Below, one piece after another: positions 8,237-17,802 of a DNA stretch of 20,537 bases. Location: positions 1 to 20,537 of IMG/VR virus record IMGVR_UViG_3300031687_000130. One strand, given 5' to 3'. The translations under genes and the position numbers were made by a program. The stretch is from a virus. The notes beneath the pieces were generated by a model that saw only the letters and a list, made by a program, of their open reading frames with translations, was not told where the DNA came from and made no database searches. The stretch's first letter is position 1, and every line of letters begins with the position of its first letter.

Positions 8237-11200
8237 ATGGCAGAAGTTAAAAACTCTTTCATTAAGTCTAAAATGAACAAAGACCTAGATGCTAGGTTAT
8301 TACCAAATGGTGAGTATCGTGAAGGACTTAATATACAAGTAAGTAGATCAGAGGGTGCCGACGTTGGAGCGTTAGAAAATGTTTTAGGTAACGAAAAAAT
8401 AATAGATTTTAAAACTATAAGTGCTTGTAATCCAGTAACAGGTGGCGACTGTAATTTAAAAACAATAGGTATGTTTACTGATGAAGTAAACGATAATATT
8501 TATATATTTTTAACAGACTACACTGATTCAGGATTTAAAACAACAATAACATATAATAACGTATCACATAATTATGTTTATATATATAATGTATTAAATA
8601 AAGAATCTAATTTATTATTAACTGGTTCTTTTTTAAATTTTTCTACAACAAATCCTATTAATAGTGTTAACGTATTAGAAGGAATTTTATTTTGGACTGA
8701 TAATAGAAATCAACCAAGAAAAATTGATGTAAGTAGAGCTTTGACTGGAGCAACACAAGGAAGTGTTAATGGTTATTATATAACAGAAGAACAAATATCT
8801 GTTGCAACTTACAATCCATATGAACCTATAAATTTATATTTTAATAAATGGGGTAGTGGAACTGTTAAAACAGCTGTTACAGCTAGTACTACTATTGTTT
8901 TTAGATCTGATACTTTAACCGGGATACCATCTGTTGGTGCTACTGTGGCTAAAGATTCTACAGTAATAGGTATTATATTATCATTTGATTCTTCGGCTAG
9001 CTCTATTGTTATTGATACAGCAACAACTTTAGCTATTGGTGATGTTTTAAAATTTTATGTTGCCAGTAATTTTGAAGCAAGCACAGCTACGTACTATTCA
9101 AGTATGTACGACGCTACAAGTAAATTTGCTCCAGATGGTACTACACCAAATCCAACTTTTCAAACAGCCGGACCTGATATTAATAATATTACACAAACAA
9201 ATTACCCTGGCGATCCTGATTTTTTAGAAGATAAATTTGTAAGATTTAGCTATAGATTTAAATTTGATGGTGGAGAAAATTCTATATTTTCACCTTTTAC
9301 TCAACCAGCCTTTATACCTAAACAAGATGGTTATTTTTTAGAATCTACAACACCTACAGGTAATACTAAAGATGAAAATTCAACATATAGAAGCACAATT
9401 GTTTCTTTTATGGAAAATCAAGTAAATAATATATTATTACAAATTCCACTTCCCTGTCCTGCTAATGAATTGTATGATAAATTTAAGGTAATAGAAATTG
9501 ATATTCTTTACAAAGAATCAGACGGTTTAGCTGTTCAACTAGTAGATACAATAGAAAGAGATGGAATAGGTGGCTTTGAACAAATTGGAGGTGCAGACTC
9601 TATTGTTGTTTATAACTATCAAGGATCAAAACCGTACAGAACACTTCCTACGGCAGATTTAGTAAGAGTTTTTGACAAAGTTCCTGTTAGAGCACTTGGT
9701 CAAGAAATAATAGGTAATAGGGTTGTGTACAGTAATTTTCAAACACAACACACTCCACCTGAGTCATTAAATTACAATGTAGGTGTATATGATAAAAATC
9801 CTTTTTCATTAGCTCTTAATGATGATGAGGCTATAGCTAGTTCTAGTATTGTAGAATATCCAATGCACACCGTTAAACAAAACAGAAACTATCAAGTGGG
9901 CGTGGTATTATCTGATAAATTTGGTAGACAATCAACTGTATTACTTTCTTCAGCTGTAGTACAAAATTTTGAATCAGGAAATATAAACGCTTTTGGAGGT
10001 TCTACTATTTACTTTCCTTATAGAAAAGATAAAGGATCTACATTTAATGATATAAATTCTTGGCCAGGTGATTCAATAAAAGTATTATTTAATCAAGCTA
10101 TAGGCACAACTGGTATTTATGCTGGAAACGAAGCTAATTTTACTAATGGTTGGCCTGGTATATATAATGGTGATATTACTAATGCTGGATATAATCCATT
10201 AGGTTGGTATTCATATAAAATTGTTATTAAACAACAAGAACAAGAATATTATAATGTTTATTTACCTGGTATATTAAATGGTTATCCTAATAATCCATCA
10301 AACCCGCCTGATCCTATAAACACGGTTGCTTTTATAACTCTTTTAAATGATAATATAAATAAAGTACCTAGAGATTTAATAGAAGTAAGTCCTGAACAAA
10401 AACAATTTAGAAGTTCTGTTTCTTTGTTTGGTAGAGTAACGCCTGATGCAGGTGGTACTGGCCCAACTTTTAACAAACAATTTTATCCTACAATAGAACC
10501 TGATATTGTTAACACTATAGGTGTAGAAGATACATTATTAGGAACAGGTGTTACTTATGTTGATATATATCAAACATTAAGTAATCCAAACTTAGGTAGA
10601 GTTTCACAAGCCAACCCTGCTACGCCAATAGGATCGGTTCCTTTAGCGTCAGGTACTTTTAATTTTTTATTAGGTATATATGAAACAGCTCCTGTTGAAT
10701 CAAGATTAAATATTTTTTGGGAAACATCAACTGCTGGACTTATATCTGATTTAAATTTATCAATTGAACAACAAAGTCCTGGTATAAAAGGTTTTACAAC
10801 AGGCGATGGCACTAATACAACTTGGACATATTCTCAAAATGAAGGTATGACTCTTGGAACCGCTGTTGCTTCTACTTTTTATCCTTACAAACAATTAGTA
10901 ACCAATGGACCTATAGCCGCTGTTAATAATTCAAGAATTGACAATTACTGGGTTGAAGATGGATTAGGAGGAACTAGAACTAATGATTTTACTTTAACTA
11001 AACAATCAGGTAGTCCAGATACATACACTATTACTACAAACAATACTTTTTATTATGGCAATGATGCATCTACAAAAGAGAGCTTCAGATTCTTTTTTGA
11101 AGTTTTTGATGAAGATACTGAGCTGCCTAGTACTGTTCAAGCTATTGGTATATTAGATAATGCTACGCCTGTTATAACTAATTGTCCTGCTACTATAAAT

Positions 11201-13273
11201 CCTGGAGCTGGTGATATTGTTTTATTTACTTATGAAGGTAACAATGGAAGTGTTGATGCGGCGGGTAAAGCACTTGATTTAACATGGTCTATTACATCAC
11301 AATCATCTGTAAATCCTGACAATCCAGAATTAACAATAGTAAAAGTAGATGATTTAAATGGACAATCAAGGGCAGAACTAAGAGATGAAACAGCTAGTTT
11401 AAATGGTTCAATTAACGTAACAATTAAACTTGAAGATGCTACTGGTTCTCCACAAAGTAAATTTACAACTTGCATCACCGGCGCTGACGGTAGTCAAGCG
11501 TATCCTACTTTGCCTACAAATATTGATTGGTATTCAGGTAACTTTAAAACAACAAATGAAGGACCAACTTCTGCAGGTTTTTATTGGAGTGGTGTTAAAG
11601 GTAACGAGGTCACATCTACACCTTTGCCTGGTGATGCTTCTATTGGTTTTAGTAGATCACCAATAGGCGGACTTCCTGAACCTTCAAATCCTATAAATGT
11701 ATCTGGAACTAGCACAGCTTTTGTAGCTGCAAATGGAATTTGTGGAGCATCTAGTGGAAGTACTATGTCAGGAGATTGGCAATTTATAAATACAAATAGA
11801 AATGCATTATCATTTGGTACTAGTAATTTAAATCCTGCTGGTTTATCTTCTGGAACTGCTTTTATAATGGTTGATTTTGAGTTTATATTACCTTCAGGTA
11901 TAGCGCCACAAAGTGATAGACCTGCTTTAATATATCCTACATATTTACAATATAGAAATCCTAGTGGTGCAAACTATCCTAATAACTGGATAAATGCTAT
12001 AGATGTAGAAGGAAGCGTAATAAGATTTGGTGGAACATCTGTTAATAATTACGAAATACACAGCGATAATAGACCTGATTTTACTAATACAGGTGTAACT
12101 GATAAATCAAATTCAGCAACAGCTTTAACTGATAACACATATCTCAATACTGATGCTATGGAAGTTAAAACTACTGGTAAATCAAACAATGGTGATCCTG
12201 CTCTTTCTGTAAAAGCTCGAAGAATATTTGCTTTTGGTAAAGATCAAGCTTATACAGTTAGGCCTGATTATTTTGGAGACTATAGATTAGTTATTAGATA
12301 TCCTTTTGGTGATAATATACCAAATAGTTTATCTGATGATAAAATAATACCTGTTTTAACACCAACAACTTGTCCTGGTAGTTTTAGTGAATTTACACCT
12401 TATAGAATTAAGTATTTTGCTCAGGCAAGTCAAAAAGTTAAATTAACGTACGGAGACTTTTTTAATCCTTTAATGGATGGAATTGGAGCTCCAAGTGCTT
12501 TTGGTTACTTAATAAGTGCTCAAGGAGATGCAATTAAAGAAACAGCTAAGTCATTTGGTCCTTCAGAAGTTGTTTATGCTAGAGAATGGGCTTTTAGATA
12601 TGTAACACAGTTTTACACTAATCCAGAAATGAGTATTAAATATACTAATACAACTGCTAATTCTTATTATTCTTATTGTTCTCAAGATGATGATAGTTTA
12701 AACGGTAAGTATGGTAATGAAAATTCTAATACTTCTAATTTTGTTACTAGTACAGATACTAGACCTCCTGTTGGTAGCGTTTCAAATGAAAACAGAAGAT
12801 GGGTTGCTCAATTTAATGGTGACGGTCAAAAAATTGCAGCAACATCAGAACCTATAATGTACGCACAAGGTAGTGTAAATACACCACAACCACCTGTTGG
12901 TTCTGTTAAGTTAAATACTTTTGGAACAGGACCTTTTCCTTCTATTAGTAATTTTACATCTGATAATAAAGTTGTTATAGTTTGGTCACAAAACAGTCAA
13001 GCTCAGTTTTCTCAAATAGTATCACAAAATCTTACTAACGGTGTAGGTGGAACATCCGGTATTCCCTTTGTTGGTAATTTTTTAAAATTCTATAATCCTG
13101 ATGTTGCAACAGGTTATGCACAGGTAGCGTCGGTAACGTTAAACGTTAATAGTTCTACTTCTTTAGTAAGTAGAGGACCAGGTGGTAATGGTCAACAACT
13201 ACTAACAATTACTAACGCTCAGTTAAGTACTGGAAATCTTCCTAGTAATAATTATTATTATGATTGGACATAG
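8237..13273 (+). CDS. Giant tail structural (nozzle/stabilisation-type) protein
   Basis: This 1678-residue protein begins with residues 7-55 containing FIKSKMNKDLDARLLPNGEY and LNIQVSRSEGADVGALENVL. This signature I recognise from very large virion structural proteins of marine phages. The next 450 residues look like a beta-propeller (repeated short strands with Asn/Asp turns), as in podovirus nozzle or DNA-stabilisation proteins. A beta insert lies at about residues 209-277. Conserved-looking motifs follow: RALGQEIIGNRVVYSNFQTQ near 483, RNYQVGVVLSDKFGRQSTVL near 555, and PVESRLNIFWETSTAGLISD near 818. After about 975 come Ig- or cadherin-like beta modules, possibly receptor-facing. It has no enzyme motif and no transmembrane segment. 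It ends with YYYDWT, then a TAG immediately backed by TAA TAA. The next gene appears to hold the domain that usually follows in this family. Confidence 0.7.
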   Translation: MAEVKNSFIKSKMNKDLDARLLPNGEYREGLNIQVSRSEGADVGALENVLGNEKIIDFKTISACNPVTGGDCNLKTIGMFTDEVNDNIYIFLTDYTDSGFKTTITYNNVSHNYVYIYNVLNKESNLLLTGSFLNFSTTNPINSVNVLEGILFWTDNRNQPRKIDVSRALTGATQGSVNGYYITEEQISVATYNPYEPINLYFNKWGSGTVKTAVTASTTIVFRSDTLTGIPSVGATVAKDSTVIGIILSFDSSASSIVIDTATTLAIGDVLKFYVASNFEASTATYYSSMYDATSKFAPDGTTPNPTFQTAGPDINNITQTNYPGDPDFLEDKFVRFSYRFKFDGGENSIFSPFTQPAFIPKQDGYFLESTTPTGNTKDENSTYRSTIVSFMENQVNNILLQIPLPCPANELYDKFKVIEIDILYKESDGLAVQLVDTIERDGIGGFEQIGGADSIVVYNYQGSKPYRTLPTADLVRVFDKVPVRALGQEIIGNRVVYSNFQTQHTPPESLNYNVGVYDKNPFSLALNDDEAIASSSIVEYPMHTVKQNRNYQVGVVLSDKFGRQSTVLLSSAVVQNFESGNINAFGGSTIYFPYRKDKGSTFNDINSWPGDSIKVLFNQAIGTTGIYAGNEANFTNGWPGIYNGDITNAGYNPLGWYSYKIVIKQQEQEYYNVYLPGILNGYPNNPSNPPDPINTVAFITLLNDNINKVPRDLIEVSPEQKQFRSSVSLFGRVTPDAGGTGPTFNKQFYPTIEPDIVNTIGVEDTLLGTGVTYVDIYQTLSNPNLGRVSQANPATPIGSVPLASGTFNFLLGIYETAPVESRLNIFWETSTAGLISDLNLSIEQQSPGIKGFTTGDGTNTTWTYSQNEGMTLGTAVASTFYPYKQLVTNGPIAAVNNSRIDNYWVEDGLGGTRTNDFTLTKQSGSPDTYTITTNNTFYYGNDASTKESFRFFFEVFDEDTELPSTVQAIGILDNATPVITNCPATINPGAGDIVLFTYEGNNGSVDAAGKALDLTWSITSQSSVNPDNPELTIVKVDDLNGQSRAELRDETASLNGSINVTIKLEDATGSPQSKFTTCITGADGSQAYPTLPTNIDWYSGNFKTTNEGPTSAGFYWSGVKGNEVTSTPLPGDASIGFSRSPIGGLPEPSNPINVSGTSTAFVAANGICGASSGSTMSGDWQFINTNRNALSFGTSNLNPAGLSSGTAFIMVDFEFILPSGIAPQSDRPALIYPTYLQYRNPSGANYPNNWINAIDVEGSVIRFGGTSVNNYEIHSDNRPDFTNTGVTDKSNSATALTDNTYLNTDAMEVKTTGKSNNGDPALSVKARRIFAFGKDQAYTVRPDYFGDYRLVIRYPFGDNIPNSLSDDKIIPVLTPTTCPGSFSEFTPYRIKYFAQASQKVKLTYGDFFNPLMDGIGAPSAFGYLISAQGDAIKETAKSFGPSEVVYAREWAFRYVTQFYTNPEMSIKYTNTTANSYYSYCSQDDDSLNGKYGNENSNTSNFVTSTDTRPPVGSVSNENRRWVAQFNGDGQKIAATSEPIMYAQGSVNTPQPPVGSVKLNTFGTGPFPSISNFTSDNKVVIVWSQNSQAQFSQIVSQNLTNGVGGTSGIPFVGNFLKFYNPDVATGYAQVASVTLNVNSSTSLVSRGPGGNGQQLLTITNAQLSTGNLPSNNYYYDWT

Positions 13274-13279
13274 TAATAA
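13271..13279 (+). other. Triple stop TAG TAA TAA
   Basis: The giant tail gene ends with the only TAG stop in the window, and two TAA codons follow in the same frame. This would limit any readthrough to one residue. It parallels the TGA TAA pair at 16041. Confidence 0.7.
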
Positions 13280-13305
13280 TATAAATAAATAAGTAATAAT
13301 TAATT

Positions 13306-14790
13306 ATGGCAGCATTAATAGAAGTTAAATATTTCAATAGTTTTATTTTACGTAAAACTTTAGCAGCATCTGGTGCAGCCGCTTGGAATGGTTCTAGGGG
13401 AAATAATACATATCCTAAAACAGCCACTTCTAATGATAAAAACTGGGCTGTTGAAGAATCAAGAATAAGAGGTGGATATAATAATGTTTCTACAGATTAT
13501 GGAGCTAAGGCTTATGTTGTTGATGATAATCCAATAGCTTCTGTAAGAACAAATGCTTTAATATACTCTGGTATATTTAACTCAAGAACAGGTATAAATG
13601 ATACTAATGTTTTTTCTGTAGGTACAGACATAACAAGAGGTGTAGATCCTATAAATGGATCTATACAAAAATTATATGCTGAAGATACTAACTTAATTAT
13701 ATTTCAAGAAAAAAAAGTAAGTAATGCTTTGATAGATAAAGATGCTATATTTACAGCTGAAGGTCAATCTCTTACAACATCTGGAATTCAAGTAATAGGG
13801 CAAGTTAGAGCTTATGCTGGTAATTTTGGGATAAGCAAAAACCCAGAAAGTTTTGCTATTTACGGAACAAGAAAATATTTTACAGACAAAGATAGAAATG
13901 CTGTACTTAGATTAGCTACGGATGGAATAACAGAAATTTCTAATTATGGTATGATTGATTTTTTTAGAGATGAATTTGGTCAATTAAATGGTGGAAAAAT
14001 AATTGGTGGTTGGGATATATATAATAAACAATATGTTGTTTCTATACAAGCTAATTCGACAGTTATTCCTTATAAAACAATTTCTTTTGATGAACAAGTT
14101 AAAGGTTGGACAAGTCTTTATAGTTACAAACCAGCATCGTCAATTAGTTTAAAAAGTAAATTTTATACTGCTGGACCAACAACAAAAGAAGCAAATGATT
14201 CTGGAGCTTTATATCAACATTATGTAACATCACAACCAAGATCTTATTTTTATGGTGCACAATATGATTCTAGCGTAGAATTTGTTTTTAATCCTAAGGT
14301 TAGCATGTCTAAAGTTTTTAAAACTGTAAACTACGAGGGTAGTAATGGTTGGCAAGTTAATTCTTTTGTTTCTGATTTTACAGGTATTGGGTATCCTAAT
14401 ACCGACTTTGATTTATATCAAACAGTAAACACACAGGATAAAACTGGTGAAAAAACGCCTTCTGTATTAAGTTATAATGAAGGAACATATGATAGTTCAA
14501 TTCCTTCAAAAGCTTTTGCTAATATAACAACAATACCATTTACTCAAAATTCAGGTGTATTAGTACCACCACTGTTTCATGCTGGTTTTACTAGAAAAGA
14601 AAATAAATATATGGCTAACTTAGTTAATACAAGTATAGCGGCACCTGGCGAAGTTATATTTGGAGATAAAATGACAGGTATAAAAGGTTATTTTGCTACA
14701 GTAAAAATATCAACAGATACTTTAACTGATCCAGGAGGAATGAAAGAACTTTTTGCAGCATCTTCAGATTATGTAGAATCTGCATATTAA
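13306..14790 (+). CDS. Tail structural protein, likely the detached C-terminal part of the nozzle family
   Basis: This 494-residue protein contains ESRIRGGYNNVSTDYGAKAY (51-70), NGSIQKLYAEDTNLIIFQEK (117-136) and GISKNPESFAIYGTRKYFTD (175-194), then a DGITEISN turn. I know these motifs from the C-terminal region of large marine phage tail proteins, where an E-x-RIR segment closes a beta-propeller. Here the region is its own gene in a different frame from the preceding one. It has a typical A/T leader (AATTAATT) against the ATG, so it is a real start and not a simple frameshift remnant. The first 50 residues (KYFNSFILRKT and an Ala/Gly/Asn/Thr-rich linker) look divergent, as expected for a newly formed N-terminus. 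The rest is beta-rich with no enzyme motif. It probably assembles with the 1678-residue protein in the tail tip or nozzle. Confidence 0.65.
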   Translation: MAALIEVKYFNSFILRKTLAASGAAAWNGSRGNNTYPKTATSNDKNWAVEESRIRGGYNNVSTDYGAKAYVVDDNPIASVRTNALIYSGIFNSRTGINDTNVFSVGTDITRGVDPINGSIQKLYAEDTNLIIFQEKKVSNALIDKDAIFTAEGQSLTTSGIQVIGQVRAYAGNFGISKNPESFAIYGTRKYFTDKDRNAVLRLATDGITEISNYGMIDFFRDEFGQLNGGKIIGGWDIYNKQYVVSIQANSTVIPYKTISFDEQVKGWTSLYSYKPASSISLKSKFYTAGPTTKEANDSGALYQHYVTSQPRSYFYGAQYDSSVEFVFNPKVSMSKVFKTVNYEGSNGWQVNSFVSDFTGIGYPNTDFDLYQTVNTQDKTGEKTPSVLSYNEGTYDSSIPSKAFANITTIPFTQNSGVLVPPLFHAGFTRKENKYMANLVNTSIAAPGEVIFGDKMTGIKGYFATVKISTDTLTDPGGMKELFAASSDYVESAY

Positions 14791-14800
14791 ATTAAATTAA

Positions 14801-15205
14801 ATGGAATTAAAAGTTAGACAGATAAAGTCTAGTGACTGGGAAATGCTTGTTGATTGGTGGGAAGGTCACAAATGGGCTAAAATAAATAAAGATGCATTAC
14901 CGGATAATGGTACTGGAGGTTTTATAGTAGAAGAAAATAATAAACCAGTTTTGGCAGGATTTTTATTCCAAACTAATTCTAAAGGATGTTGGTTAGAATT
15001 TATAATATCTGATCCTAAATATAAAAAAGATAGAAAAAAAATGATAGAAAAACTTATAAACACAGCTCAAAGCGCAGCTATTAAAATGGGTTATAAATAC
15101 ATGCTATTTATAGGTAAAAGTAATGGACTAAGAAAAGTGATGAAAGAACTAGGTTGGTTTGAAGATCCAACACCAACGTTTGAATTAATGAAAAAAATAA
15201 ATTAA
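14801..15205 (+). CDS. Small GNAT-like acetyltransferase fold protein
   Basis: At 134 residues this matches a single GNAT domain. The N-terminus MELKVRQIKSSDWEMLVDWW is the usual beta1-alpha1 start. Strands GGFIVEENNKPVLAGFLFQT (39-58) and GCWLEFIISDP (62-72) form the central sheet, with a helix at about 78-97 and strand YMLFIGKS (100-107). The final part RKVMKELGWFEDPTPTFELM resembles the GNAT end in which a helix leads to the last strands. The acetyl-CoA loop Q/R-x-x-G-x-G/A is replaced by DPKYKKDRKK, so catalysis is doubtful; it may bind something else or act structurally. It sits in a run of virion genes with 1 base to the next ATG, so it is likely made late and could modify or accompany virion or host proteins. 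The fold call is moderately sure and the function is unknown. Confidence 0.6.
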   Translation: MELKVRQIKSSDWEMLVDWWEGHKWAKINKDALPDNGTGGFIVEENNKPVLAGFLFQTNSKGCWLEFIISDPKYKKDRKKMIEKLINTAQSAAIKMGYKYMLFIGKSNGLRKVMKELGWFEDPTPTFELMKKIN

Positions 15206-15206
15206 T

Positions 15207-16043
15207 ATGGGAGCAGTATCAGCGGGAGTTATGCTTGCTGGAGCCGCTGTAGGCGCTGTAGGTACTATAGCTAGTACCGCTATAGCAACTAGCGCGGCAG
15301 GTAAAGCAGAAAGAAGAGCTAGAAGAGACAAAGAAGGTTTAATGATTCAACTAGAAGGATTAGAAGAGTCAAGACAAGATGTTATAAATCCTTATGAAGG
15401 AATAACAGACTTATCAGGAATGATTCAAGATTTAGGTGATAGTTTTTCTGATACATCAGCAGAGCTTAGTAATCCTTTTGCTAATCTAAGTGTTGCTACT
15501 CAAGCATCTGAGTTTCAGGCAGAAGAACAAGATATATCATTAGCAAACACATTAGATACTTTGATGTCTAGTGGTGCTAGTGCTGGTGGTGCAACCGCTT
15601 TGGCTCAAGCAGCTTTACAAGGTAAAAGAGGTATAAGTGCTAACATACAGCAGCAGGAATCTGCTAATTCAAAAATGAGAGCACAAGGAGAAGTAGGATT
15701 AATGCAAGCTAAACAAGCTGAAGCTATTAGATTACAGAATGCAGATTATGGTGAAGGTTTACGTATGCAAGAAAATCTAAGAGGTGAAGCAGAAAGAATG
15801 CAAAATGCTGATGTATTAGGTAAAGAATTTGTATTTGATGCAACTGAAACAAGAGAAACAGCTAAAATGAATAGAATACAATCTAGTATAACTCAAACAG
15901 CATATCAAGAAGCCGCTGCTGGTCAAGCTAAAACATCTGCTTTAACAAGTGGTATAAGAGGTGTGGCTAATATTGGCATTGGAGCTTTAAATGCTGGGGC
16001 TTTTGGTGGAGCTGGAGCTCCAGGCAATGTAGGACCTCCTTGA
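15207..16043 (+). CDS. Internal virion protein (T7 gp14-like position)
   Basis: This 278-residue protein opens with a Gly/Ala hydrophobic stretch (residues 1-31, AGVMLAGAAVGAVGTIASTA) that could be a membrane-active or signal-anchor-like segment. A charged helix RRARRDKEGLMIQLEGLEES follows. The centre (about 125-215) is Gln/Ala-rich helix, and the end (about 250-278) is glycine-rich. This profile and the place after the tail genes and before two larger proteins match small ejection proteins such as T7 gp14, which leave the capsid at infection and form a channel in the cell envelope. The family assignment is by profile and synteny only. The stop is a TGA immediately followed by an in-frame TAA, the only TGA terminator in the window. 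If UGA is decoded, the protein gains one residue. Confidence 0.65.
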   Translation: MGAVSAGVMLAGAAVGAVGTIASTAIATSAAGKAERRARRDKEGLMIQLEGLEESRQDVINPYEGITDLSGMIQDLGDSFSDTSAELSNPFANLSVATQASEFQAEEQDISLANTLDTLMSSGASAGGATALAQAALQGKRGISANIQQQESANSKMRAQGEVGLMQAKQAEAIRLQNADYGEGLRMQENLRGEAERMQNADVLGKEFVFDATETRETAKMNRIQSSITQTAYQEAAAGQAKTSALTSGIRGVANIGIGALNAGAFGGAGAPGNVGPP

Positions 16044-16046
16044 TAA
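16041..16046 (+). other. Tandem stop TGA TAA
   Basis: The gene ending GNVGPP uses TGA and has TAA as the very next codon. Together with the in-frame TGA of the capsid gene, this leaves no gene in the window that relies on TGA alone to stop. Confidence 0.7.
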
Positions 16047-16062
16047 ATTAATAAATTAAATT

Positions 16063-17799
16063 ATGGCAGAACAAAAAAAATCTAAGTATCAATCTAGAGC
16101 TTTACCAAGATTTGCTAAGAAAAAATATGATACAAAGATCTATGAACAAGGAGGGCCTGACTTATCAGCTTTCACAAGGGAACAAGGTAGAGATTTTGCT
16201 GCAATAACAGCACAAGCTTCAATTAACACTCAAAAAGTTTTTGACAAGCTAGAAGGTGAAAAAACGGCTAGACAAGCAGAAAGTCAGACATATATGGATT
16301 GGACAATGGCTTTTCAAATTAAAAACACAAATGAAGTAACTGAATTAGTAGGAAAGTCTGGTGCTAATAATCCTCAATTAGCTGAAGCCGCTATGTGGCA
16401 GCTTGATGGACTTAATATGGCTGGTGAAGCGGCAAAAAGAGCTCAAAGTCCTGAAGAACAAAGAGTAGCATTAAAACAGTTACAAAGATATAAAGTTAGA
16501 ATTGCAGATTTAGGCGTAAATATTGATCGTCAAAATATTGCTATAAAGTCATTTGGAGAAGATGCTCAAGCTAGACTACTTAACACACAGGGTGGATTAA
16601 ATTTAAACAGTCCTAAAGGATTACTATACGGAAAACAAATGGCTATAACAGCCGGTATGAATCCAGGTAAAATGACTTGGTTAGTAGATGAAGATGGTGA
16701 TTGGGCTGTTAGACATGAAGGCCCTATGTTAGAAGAACCTACTATAACTAAAGCCGGTACGTTTTTTGAAGAAGAACCTGGTATAATACCAGAAAGTACT
16801 AAAGCAATTCAAAAAATAATGTCAGATAGTTTAGGATTATTAGATGAAAAAGGATCTGTTAAAGATGATTATATTTTAGCAAATAAATCAAAACTAGTTT
16901 CAATAGGCAAAGGCATGATGCAAGAGCAAACAGTTACTAATGAAGCTCTTATAGCTCAGAGAATGCAACCTTATCTTAAGTCATATGCTTTAAGCTATGC
17001 ATCTAATTATGATACCGCTGAAGCTTATTGGGATAGCTTACCTGAAAATATAAGAGAAGAAGTTAGAATTTCAATGAAAGAACAAGGATTACAAGATCCT
17101 GGAGATGATTTAACACCTGGTTTAATTACAGTAGGTTCATCTTCTTTACAATTAGAAAAAAATTCTTGGTTTGCTGTAGAACACGCTTTATATGCTCAAG
17201 CCAAAATGATGGTACCTAAGGTTAGAAAAGGTAGAATAATGCAAGATAAAAGTTATATTAAAGCTGGCGGTGGTTCTAGTAGTATGGGCTCTCAAAATGA
17301 TATGTTTAGTATGTTAAAAAATATAGTTGACTTGCCACCACAACAGCAATTAGACATGTTAAAACTTAACGCTAATGATTCTCAAAGTTTTAAATATAAT
17401 CCACCTAGTCAAGCAGACTTAAAAATAAATCCTCAAGCAAAAGGAGTTATAACTGTTGAAACTAAAAGAGATATTACAGATAGACCAAATCAAGAAACAG
17501 ATATTGGATTTGAAAATAAAGTAAAGTTTTTAAAAGGAGGAGAGCCAGGTGATGAAGGTTATGATGAGCAAACTGCCAATGCTAACATAATGGAAGTGTT
17601 TAATTTAAGTGAAGAAAAAGGTGACAATATAACTGGTGGAGCAAATGACTGGTATAATAGGATAGCTGAGCTTTATTTAGGTAATACTGCTGCTGATAGA
17701 AAAGTTAAAGCACAATTTCAAGCATATTTAACGCAAGGGAGAAATCAAGGAAACTCAGGCGCATCTCGTGTAGCAACTAAAGGATTTCTAAATTTATAA
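16063..17799 (+). CDS. Internal virion / ejection-type protein
   Basis: This 578-residue soluble protein is mostly helical. It has a basic N-terminus (SKYQSRALPRFAKKKYDTKI), then long helices (REQGRDFAAITAQASINTQK and about residues 60-165) rich in Ala, Gln, Glu and Lys. The middle has a mixed region (TWLVDEDGDWAVRHEGPM near 208), and the C-terminal third is polar with low hydrophobicity. No signal peptide or enzyme motif is seen. Its place between a gp14-like and a giant last protein corresponds to T7 gp15, a second ejected core protein. Stop TAA TAA is followed directly by the next ATG, so the two genes are probably co-translated. Function is inferred from order only; it could also be a structural core protein without homology to gp15. 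Confidence 0.6.
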   Translation: MAEQKKSKYQSRALPRFAKKKYDTKIYEQGGPDLSAFTREQGRDFAAITAQASINTQKVFDKLEGEKTARQAESQTYMDWTMAFQIKNTNEVTELVGKSGANNPQLAEAAMWQLDGLNMAGEAAKRAQSPEEQRVALKQLQRYKVRIADLGVNIDRQNIAIKSFGEDAQARLLNTQGGLNLNSPKGLLYGKQMAITAGMNPGKMTWLVDEDGDWAVRHEGPMLEEPTITKAGTFFEEEPGIIPESTKAIQKIMSDSLGLLDEKGSVKDDYILANKSKLVSIGKGMMQEQTVTNEALIAQRMQPYLKSYALSYASNYDTAEAYWDSLPENIREEVRISMKEQGLQDPGDDLTPGLITVGSSSLQLEKNSWFAVEHALYAQAKMMVPKVRKGRIMQDKSYIKAGGGSSSMGSQNDMFSMLKNIVDLPPQQQLDMLKLNANDSQSFKYNPPSQADLKINPQAKGVITVETKRDITDRPNQETDIGFENKVKFLKGGEPGDEGYDEQTANANIMEVFNLSEEKGDNITGGANDWYNRIAELYLGNTAADRKVKAQFQAYLTQGRNQGNSGASRVATKGFLNL

Positions 17800-17802
17800 T
17801 AA

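Noticed and set aside
11430-11666. Plus-strand 78-codon frame inside the giant tail gene
   Set aside because: It overlaps a continuous frame of the same strand completely, has no leader and low-complexity Leu/Val content.
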